A stretch of 11,152 bases of DNA from Rhodocyclaceae bacterium (GTDB lineage Bacteria > Pseudomonadota > Gammaproteobacteria > Burkholderiales > Rhodocyclaceae), in contig JANYAW010000098.1 in assembly GCA_025361105.1 (NCBI GenBank), positions 1 to 11,152 of the forward strand, in the 5' to 3' direction. Below, piece by piece: positions 7,246-11,152 of the stretch. Within the stretch, counting starts at the first letter, position 1, and the number at the start of each line of letters is the position of its first letter. The notes under the pieces were generated by a model, which searched no databases, was not told the origin of the DNA, and was given only the letters and a program-made list of their open reading frames with translations. The position numbers were made by a program, and so were the translations under genes.

Positions 7246-7979
7246 AGTTAAGGCGACTGAAAAGTCGGCTTGGTTGGGCATCCGCCGGCGTCACAGTACG
7301 CACCGCATGGCCGTGGTATTGGCGGGTCGCGTCAGTAATTTTTCTGTCCAGTGTGTCTCTTGCGTTGGCTGGTTGGATTTACGACGCGGGACGAACTTTT
7401 TCAGGATTTGCCGGAGAAGAAAATGCGCGTGACGTGAAGGTATTGCGCGAACGGTTGGCAACGCTTGAGCAAGAATTGTCAGCAGCGCGCGCCACGGCGG
7501 ACACCAGCGTGAGTCAATTGCAAATTGAAAGAACAACCCAAGATCGACTGACCCAACAAGTCAAGAAAACTGAGGACGACAACGTCCGTCTGAAAGCAGA
7601 TCTTGCAATGTTCGAGAATTTTCTTGGCAACGATGCCGGTCAAGCTAGCTTGACGATTTCGCGGTTCCAAGTCGAATCGCAACGCGAAGCGGGAAAGTAT
7701 GCGTATCACTTGCTCGTCACTCAGCATGGCAAAGAAAAGGGACGAGAGTTTAAGGGGCGTCTTCAGTTTGCGATACTTGCACGGCGTGGAAGTCAGGCTG
7801 TTATGATTGACTACCCAGAAAATGACGGTGTTGACTTCGCTGGTTTTTCGGTCAATTTCAAGTATTTTGCGAGGCTTGATGGCATCTTGAGGATTCCGGC
7901 AAATCTGGTTGTTAGCAGTGTGGAAGTGCGATTAGTTGAGAACGGTGCAATTCGAGCAAGGCAGTCTATTGGTCTCTAG
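7209..7979 (+). CDS. Membrane-anchored coiled-coil protein (DUF6776-like)
   Basis: A 256-residue protein with no enzymatic motif. A short basic N-terminus (residues 1-38) is followed by one membrane segment at about 39-58. Next comes a charged, heptad-rich stretch at about 73-137 (VLRERLATLEQELSAARA and following) that should form a coiled coil. The C-terminal domain from about 145 to 256 looks beta-rich. This layout and the position just before a bactofilin gene fit the betaproteobacterial family I know as DUF6776; the name is from memory. The ATG at 7209 lies inside argC in another frame; no later ATG, GTG or TTG is available before the membrane segment, so the overlap seems real. It is 30 nt from the bactofilin start, suggesting a shared transcript and possibly a shared role in the cell envelope. 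Confidence 0.78.
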   Translation: MFWSDPTSRFALKLRRLKSRLGWASAGVTVRTAWPWYWRVASVIFLSSVSLALAGWIYDAGRTFSGFAGEENARDVKVLRERLATLEQELSAARATADTSVSQLQIERTTQDRLTQQVKKTEDDNVRLKADLAMFENFLGNDAGQASLTISRFQVESQREAGKYAYHLLVTQHGKEKGREFKGRLQFAILARRGSQAVMIDYPENDGVDFAGFSVNFKYFARLDGILRIPANLVVSSVEVRLVENGAIRARQSIGL

Positions 7980-8009
7980 CGACGAGATACGAGACTAAAA
8001 GGAGATAAG

Positions 8010-8411
8010 ATGTTTGAAAAGAAACCATCCAGAGCACAAAATCGAATCGACAGCTTGATTGGTGCAGGCACATCCATTATTGGAGACATTATATTTTCTG
8101 GCGGTTTGCGCGTAGATGGCGAAATAACCGGCAACGTTAGTTCGCGCGACGGCCAGCCCGCAACCCTAGTTGTTAGTGAGCACGCACGAATTGAAGGCAG
8201 AGTGTCGGTATCACATGCAGTGGTGAACGGCACCGTGGTAGGACCAGTTCATGCACTGGAGTTTCTGGAGTTGCAGTCGAAAGCGCGGATGACCGGGGAC
8301 GTTGAATACACCAACATCGAGATTCATTTGGGTGCCATTGTTCAAGGTCGCTTGATGCATGAAGGAGTACCGGCGAAAACGGTAGAACTCAAGCTGGCAG
8401 CCAAAAATTGA
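8010..8411 (+). CDS. Bactofilin (polymer-forming cytoskeletal protein)
   Basis: A 133-residue protein of the bactofilin family, which self-assembles without nucleotides into filaments that position envelope or cell-shape proteins. The central region (residues ~18-120) has the short repeated glycine/valine/hydrophobic turns of a right-handed beta-helix, for example SIIGDIIFSGGLRVDGEITG, HARIEGRVSVSHAVVNGTVVG and IEIHLGAIVQGRLMHEG. Short polar tails flank it, as in other bactofilins; no membrane segment is present. An AAGGAG (7999-8004) lies 5 nt before the ATG. It follows the membrane coiled-coil gene by 30 nt and precedes erpA by 68 nt. Confidence 0.92.
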   Translation: MFEKKPSRAQNRIDSLIGAGTSIIGDIIFSGGLRVDGEITGNVSSRDGQPATLVVSEHARIEGRVSVSHAVVNGTVVGPVHALEFLELQSKARMTGDVEYTNIEIHLGAIVQGRLMHEGVPAKTVELKLAAKN

Positions 8412-8479
8412 AGCACCACGTGATTGAATTGGTAACGATCGCCCGCATCTAGTTGTCAGGATTTCCAAGGAGTACCACT

Positions 8480-8830
8480 ATGAACGCACCACTCGAAATG
8501 CCTTCCCCGTTTGTTTTCACTGACGGAGCGGCAAGCAAGGTTAAGGAATTGATTCTCGAAGAAGGTAACCCTGATCTGAAGTTACGCGTATTTGTCTCGG
8601 GTGGTGGATGCTCTGGTTTCCAATACGGGTTTACTTTTGACGAAGTGACCAACGACGACGACACTGCGCTGGAGAAAAACGGTGTCACCTTGTTGGTCGA
8701 TCCAATGAGCTATCAGTACTTGGTCGGTGCTGAAATCGACTACACCGAAGGTCTCGAAGGGTCACAGTTCGTCATAAAAAACCCCAACGCGACGAGTACC
8801 TGCGGTTGCGGTTCCTCATTTTCGGCGTAA
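8480..8830 (+). CDS. erpA: Iron-sulfur cluster insertion protein ErpA
   Basis: A 116-residue A-type Fe-S carrier that hands clusters to apo-enzymes, in E. coli including those of isoprenoid synthesis. The three cluster-binding cysteines are present: C44 in SGGGCSGFQYGF, and C108 and C110 in the C-terminal TCGCGSSFS. The motif NPNATSTCGCGSSF favours ErpA over IscA. The start at ATG 8480 is set by a good AAGGAG (8467-8472) 7 nt upstream; an upstream in-frame GTG-type extension from 8453 is not supported. A product like this could service the cluster of BioB encoded nearby, but the location is not evidence for that. Confidence 0.94.
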   Translation: MNAPLEMPSPFVFTDGAASKVKELILEEGNPDLKLRVFVSGGGCSGFQYGFTFDEVTNDDDTALEKNGVTLLVDPMSYQYLVGAEIDYTEGLEGSQFVIKNPNATSTCGCGSSFSA

Positions 8831-8914
8831 GAACCTAGCATATCGCTGAATGTAACGACCGATCTGCGCGTAGTGGGAGATATGGGCGAGGAGTCAACGC
8901 TACGGTGGAGGAGA

Positions 8915-8945
8915 TTGACATCCTCGTCGGCGTAGTTCCTATTTA
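8915..8945 (+). promoter_or_regulatory. Weak candidate promoter for tyrS
   Basis: A perfect TTGACA (8915-8920) lies about 110 nt upstream of tyrS. The -10 is poor: CCTATT at 17 nt spacing (8938-8943) or TATTTA at 19 nt spacing (8940-8945), each matching only three consensus bases. The rest of the 201-nt gap between erpA and tyrS shows no gene I recognise and no terminator. Confidence 0.3.
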
Positions 8946-9031
8946 GGTTACGTAGTTGCGCTAATGCCGAAGGACTGTTGATCGCAGACCACAAGCTTGG
9001 CCGACCCGTACAAGATCAAATGGAAAATTGT

Positions 9032-10219
9032 ATGACCGATGTTGATGAACAACTGATGGAAATTGTTCGCGGTGCAAGTGAACTTCTAGTGAGAAGCGAG
9101 CTAGAGGAAAGGATAAAAGCAGGCCAGCCATTGAGGGTAAAGGCAGGATTTGATCCCACTGCGCCTGACCTGCATCTAGGCCACACAGTCCTGCTGAACA
9201 AGCTCAGGCATTTTCAGGAACTCGGGCATCACATTATGTTCCTGATTGGTGACTTCACTGGAATGATCGGTGATCCAACAGGTAAGAACGCTACCAGACC
9301 GCCGCTTACTCGGGAACAAATTATTGTGAATGCCGAGACGTACCGAGAACAGGCGTTCAAGGTTCTCGATCCAAATCTCACTGAAATTTGTTTTAACTCC
9401 GTTTGGTTTGATAAGCTTGGCGCTGCTGGGATGATCAAACTCGCTGCGCAACATACAGTAGCACGCATGTTGGAGCGCGACGATTTTTCGAAGCGTTATG
9501 CTAGTGGTCAGCCTATCGCAATCCATGAGTTCCTCTACCCGTTGTGCCAAGGCTACGACTCGGTCGCTATGAAAGCGGATATCGAACTGGGCGGAACCGA
9601 TCAGAAATTCAACCTATTGGTCGGCAGAGAATTACAAAAACATTATGGACAAAAACCTCAGTGCGTGCTGACGATGCCCTTGCTGGAAGGGCTAGACGGT
9701 ATCAATAAGATGTCGAAGTCGCTGGGTAATTACGTTGGAATCACGGAGTCCCCTAAGGAAATTTTTGGCAAGCTGATGTCTATTTCTGATGATCTGATGT
9801 GGCGTTACTATGACTTGTTGTCGTTTCGGACTGGCGCGGAGATCGTCCAGTTGGGACAGGAGGTTGCCGAAGGAAGAAATCCGCGCGATGTAAAAGTTAT
9901 GTTGGCAATGGAAATTGTCGCCCGCTTTCATTCTCGGAGACACGCGCAAGATGCGTTGAGTGATTTTGAGGCGAGATTTCAACGTGGCCAGATTCCCGCT
10001 GAAATGGACGAGTTCTCGGTGACTGCTGGGTCTGTTGTGCAAATATTAAAAGTTACGGGTTTAGCGCCGAGTACCTCTGAGGCATTTCGACTTATTGATG
10101 GCGGTGGCGTGCGGGTTGATGGCGAGAAAATCAGTGATCGGACTGCGTTTCTGGCATCGCAAACGACCGTGGTTTTGCAGGTTGGAAAGCGCAAGTACGC
10201 GCGCGTAACTATCAACTAG
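9032..10219 (+). CDS. tyrS: Tyrosyl-tRNA synthetase
   Basis: A 395-residue class I aminoacyl-tRNA synthetase charging tRNA-Tyr. The HIGH-type motif is HLGH at residues 48-51 in PTAPDLHLGHTVLLNK; the KMSKS loop is at 226-230. ELGGTDQKFN (residues ~185-194) and the FLYPLCQGYDS block contribute to the tyrosine pocket. A C-terminal S4-type RNA-binding domain spans about 335-395 (PSTSEAFRLIDGGGVRVDGEKI). The sequence belongs to the longer TyrRS type common in beta- and gammaproteobacteria. Start is uncertain: ATG 9032 gives the usual N-terminus, with ATG 9020 and TTG 8978 in frame upstream and no strong Shine-Dalgarno for any. No terminator is visible before the insertion element 51 nt downstream. 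Confidence 0.96.
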   Translation: MTDVDEQLMEIVRGASELLVRSELEERIKAGQPLRVKAGFDPTAPDLHLGHTVLLNKLRHFQELGHHIMFLIGDFTGMIGDPTGKNATRPPLTREQIIVNAETYREQAFKVLDPNLTEICFNSVWFDKLGAAGMIKLAAQHTVARMLERDDFSKRYASGQPIAIHEFLYPLCQGYDSVAMKADIELGGTDQKFNLLVGRELQKHYGQKPQCVLTMPLLEGLDGINKMSKSLGNYVGITESPKEIFGKLMSISDDLMWRYYDLLSFRTGAEIVQLGQEVAEGRNPRDVKVMLAMEIVARFHSRRHAQDALSDFEARFQRGQIPAEMDEFSVTAGSVVQILKVTGLAPSTSEAFRLIDGGGVRVDGEKISDRTAFLASQTTVVLQVGKRKYARVTIN

Positions 10220-10254
10220 GCGCGTCCGCAACGGAGCGAGCATTAACGCACAAC

Positions 10255-10270
10255 AATTTTCAAAAAAGTG
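10255..10270. repeat. Left copy of 16-bp target-site duplication
   Basis: AATTTTCAAAAAAGTG, identical to 10985-11000. It directly abuts the TGT start of the left inverted repeat. This orphan copy of an rRNA promoter UP-like element is not followed by a -35 hexamer. Confidence 0.85.
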
Positions 10271-10320
10271 TGTCACGAGTTAATAGACTTGTCCGGTTTC
10301 GTAGCACATGAATTGTCCGC
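10271..10320. repeat. Left terminal inverted repeat (IRL)
   Basis: Starts TGTCACGAGTTAAT and matches the right end (TGTTACGAGTTAAT inward) at 13 of the first 14 bases. Later shared blocks are TGTCCGG (10290-10296), GTAGCAC (10301-10307) and a second TGTCCG (10314-10319). One single-base gap is needed in the alignment. Confidence 0.85.
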
Positions 10321-10327
10321 TTTTTCT

Positions 10328-10382
10328 GTTGTTGGCGGGAAGCAGCGAAGGGCGTAGCCCGTAGCTGATTTCCGCCAACAAC
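10328..10382. repeat. Long hairpin inside the IS, between transposase end and IRL
   Basis: An 11-bp perfect stem GTTGTTGGCGG (10328-10338) pairs with 10372-10382. Inside it CAGC (10343-10346) pairs with GCTG (10364-10367), and GGGC (10350-10353) pairs with GCCC (10357-10360). It lies about 20 nt beyond the stop codon of the transposase relic. No T-run follows on the transposase strand, so it is not a standard intrinsic terminator; it may slow or block read-through or protect the mRNA end. Confidence 0.7.
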
Positions 10383-10401
10383 GACGCGCATGGCGGACGG
10401 T

Positions 10402-10906
10402 TCATGCGGCCTGTTGCTGTTCATCGAGGATTGGCGTGCCATCGGGTGCGAAATACGCCAGGCCGCGTGGGCCGTGAAAGATGGCGATTGCGCCTGTGGC
10501 GTAACGATGGACGCGCACCTTGACCTTGATGTAATGGCAGCGGTGTTTGCTGGGCGGAATCTGTAGAGCCATCGTTTCAAAGCGCACGCAATTGTCCCCC
10601 GGTTCGTTGATACCAAATATGGAAATGTTTGACATTCCAGCCACGATGGCGTTGCCGATAGCGATCCGTCAGCGCCATGACTTCATCCACTGGCGCTCGC
10701 CGGTGCGATGCCTGCTCTAGCCGCTTATCGATCAGTCCGTCCATTCCGTCCGCCTTAAACCGCGCGACGTAGCGCCGAAAACTGCGCTCACACATCCCCA
10801 ATATCTGGGCCGCCTCTGCTTGCGTCAAACGACCCTCGTTCCAATCTGAATACGCTTCTCCAAATCGCATCTTCCGTATCTCCTGTTGCACGACCGTTCG
10901 TCTCAT
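10402..10906 (-). pseudogene. ISNCY-type transposase, internally deleted and frameshifted
   Basis: The ATG at 10906 has an AAGGAG Shine-Dalgarno (complement of 10914-10919) 7 nt upstream. The N-terminal ~95 residues are intact and carry a helix-turn-helix (RLTQAEAAQILGMCERSFRR, then YVARFKADGMDGLIDKRLEQ) and GWNVKHFH. Around 10596-10612 the sequence jumps to a different frame that reads NCVRFETMALQIPPSKHRCH, then YIKVKVRVHRY and FHGPRGLAYF, which I recognise as the C-terminal end of the same transposase type; it stops at 10402-10404. Without the shift the N-terminal frame ends at 10577. The DDE catalytic centre is missing. The junction lies next to a run of C (10596-10600), where deletion or slippage is plausible. 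Confidence 0.82.
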
Positions 10907-10934
10907 CACCCTTCTCCTTCAGGCAACTATGACG

Positions 10935-10984
10935 ACCGGACAGTTGTCGTGCTACAGAACCGGACAGATCATTAACTCGTAACA
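10935..10984. repeat. Right terminal inverted repeat (IRR)
   Basis: Mirror of IRL: the outer 14 bases (10971-10984) match IRL with one difference. CCGGACA blocks lie at 10960-10966 and 10936-10942, with GTGCTAC between them (10949-10955). The transposase start codon is about 30 nt inside this end, so its promoter probably overlaps the repeat. Confidence 0.85.
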
Positions 10985-11000
10985 AATTTTCAAAAAAGTG
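10985..11000. repeat. Right copy of 16-bp target-site duplication
   Basis: Identical to 10255-10270. It ends one base before the rRNA -35 hexamer and contains AAAAAAGTG (10992-11000), which matches the proximal UP-element consensus as I remember it. Confidence 0.85.
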
Positions 11001-11036
11001 TTGACCCAAGCAATTCCCCTCCATATAATCTCACCT
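10985..11036 (+). promoter_or_regulatory. Ribosomal RNA operon promoter with UP-like element
   Basis: The -35 TTGACC (11001-11006) and a perfect -10 TATAAT (11024-11029) are separated by 17 nt. An A/T-rich UP-like tract lies directly upstream in the target duplication. Transcription should begin near 11036. The identity as an rrn promoter is supported by the boxA leader that follows. Any upstream Fis sites have been pushed at least 714 bp away by the insertion. Confidence 0.85.
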
Positions 11037-11152
11037 CTCTGCTTGATGCGGGGAATCGTTGTGTGGTGAGGGTTGTGGGGTAATGCGACCGAGCTGTATG
11101 TGAGCGACGAAGAGGGTCTTTAACAAATTGACAACCGATAGGTGTAGGTGTT
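11037..11152 (+). other. Leader of a ribosomal RNA operon (5' part; 16S rRNA lies beyond the window)
   Basis: The stretch contains GTCTTTAACAAAT (11116-11128), the boxA antitermination element found before bacterial 16S genes, followed by the typical proteobacterial leader AACCGATAGGTGTAGGTGTT (11133-11152). boxA recruits the Nus factors that let polymerase read through rRNA. There is no open reading frame here. The mature 16S start is not reached. Confidence 0.85.

Larger units (their letters stand above)
10271..10984 (-). mobile_element. 714-bp deletion derivative of an ISNCY/IS1202-like insertion sequence
   Basis: The element is bounded by imperfect inverted repeats of about 50 bp with TGT...ACA ends and by a perfect 16-bp direct repeat (10255-10270 and 10985-11000). 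Inside is a leftward transposase relic that keeps both protein ends but lacks the middle, so it cannot move by itself. A complete element of this kind should be about 1.5-1.7 kb, implying loss of most of the transposase including its catalytic core. The family call rests on the N-terminal helix-turn-helix sequence, the C-terminal block and the long target duplication, all compared from memory. If a full relative elsewhere in the genome supplies transposase, the intact ends might still be mobilised. Confidence 0.82.

Noticed and set aside
6688..7281. A 197-codon open frame antisense to argC
   Set aside because: It lies almost wholly over a clearly functional argC, has no recognisable domain, and its composition looks like a shadow of the argC codons.
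8740..8994. A leftward 84-codon frame across the erpA-tyrS gap
   Set aside because: A third of it is antisense to erpA, and the remainder resembles no family I know; no clear ribosome-binding site.
10252..10274. A 23-25 bp imperfect target duplication extending past the 16-mer
   Set aside because: It needs two indels and a substitution, while a perfect 16-bp repeat together with TGT...ACA ends explains the same bases more simply.
10328..10382. Hairpin read as an intrinsic terminator for tyrS or the transposase
   Set aside because: No T-run follows the stem on either strand in the needed orientation; T residues precede it on the + strand.
1..11152. CRISPR array, tRNA gene, toxin-antitoxin or phage genes
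   Set aside because: I saw no regularly spaced repeats, no tRNA cloverleaf, and no proteins of these families on either strand.

Overview
The window looks like chromosomal DNA of a betaproteobacterium (Burkholderiales or Nitrosomonadales-like). The signs are moderate GC, betaproteobacterial-type protein sequences, and the gene order rplM-rpsI-argC-(membrane coiled-coil protein)-bactofilin-erpA-tyrS, which I know from that class. Genus-level placement is not possible from this alone. Almost all of the sequence is compact housekeeping genes with short intergenic gaps.

Bases 1-2122: the 3' part of tgt (queuosine synthesis at tRNA wobble base 34) runs rightward. It meets, tail to tail with a 4-nt overlap, a leftward comF-trmL pair; trmL methylates the ribose of the same tRNA position. 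Bases 2179-5147: a rightward biotin unit, bioB-bioC, followed with no gap by a YeeE/YedE-family membrane protein of the sulfur-compound transport type. bioB and comF diverge from a 56-nt interval. Bases 5171-6173: a classical ribosomal-protein operon with a strong sigma70 promoter, rplM, rpsI and an intrinsic terminator. Bases 6217-8830: argC, a membrane-anchored coiled-coil protein (DUF6776-like), a bactofilin and erpA, closely packed on one strand. Bases 9032-10219: tyrS.

Bases 10255-11152 are the most unusual part. A 714-bp insertion element lies between tyrS and a ribosomal RNA operon whose promoter and boxA-containing leader end the window (the 16S gene itself lies beyond it). The element has about 50-bp imperfect terminal inverted repeats and a perfect 16-bp flanking direct repeat. 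Its transposase is reduced to an N-terminal and a C-terminal piece joined out of frame, resembling ISNCY/IS1202-type transposases. The right copy of the direct repeat ends exactly at the base before the rrn -35 hexamer and contains the proximal UP-element-like A-tract, so the target duplication appears to have rebuilt the upstream part of the rRNA promoter.

I do not see a clearly new defence, CRISPR or secondary-metabolite system. The points most worth checking are the insertion abutting the rRNA promoter, the coupling of a YeeE-type transporter to biotin synthase, and the membrane coiled-coil/bactofilin pair. Family names come from my own recognition of motifs and were not checked by any search.
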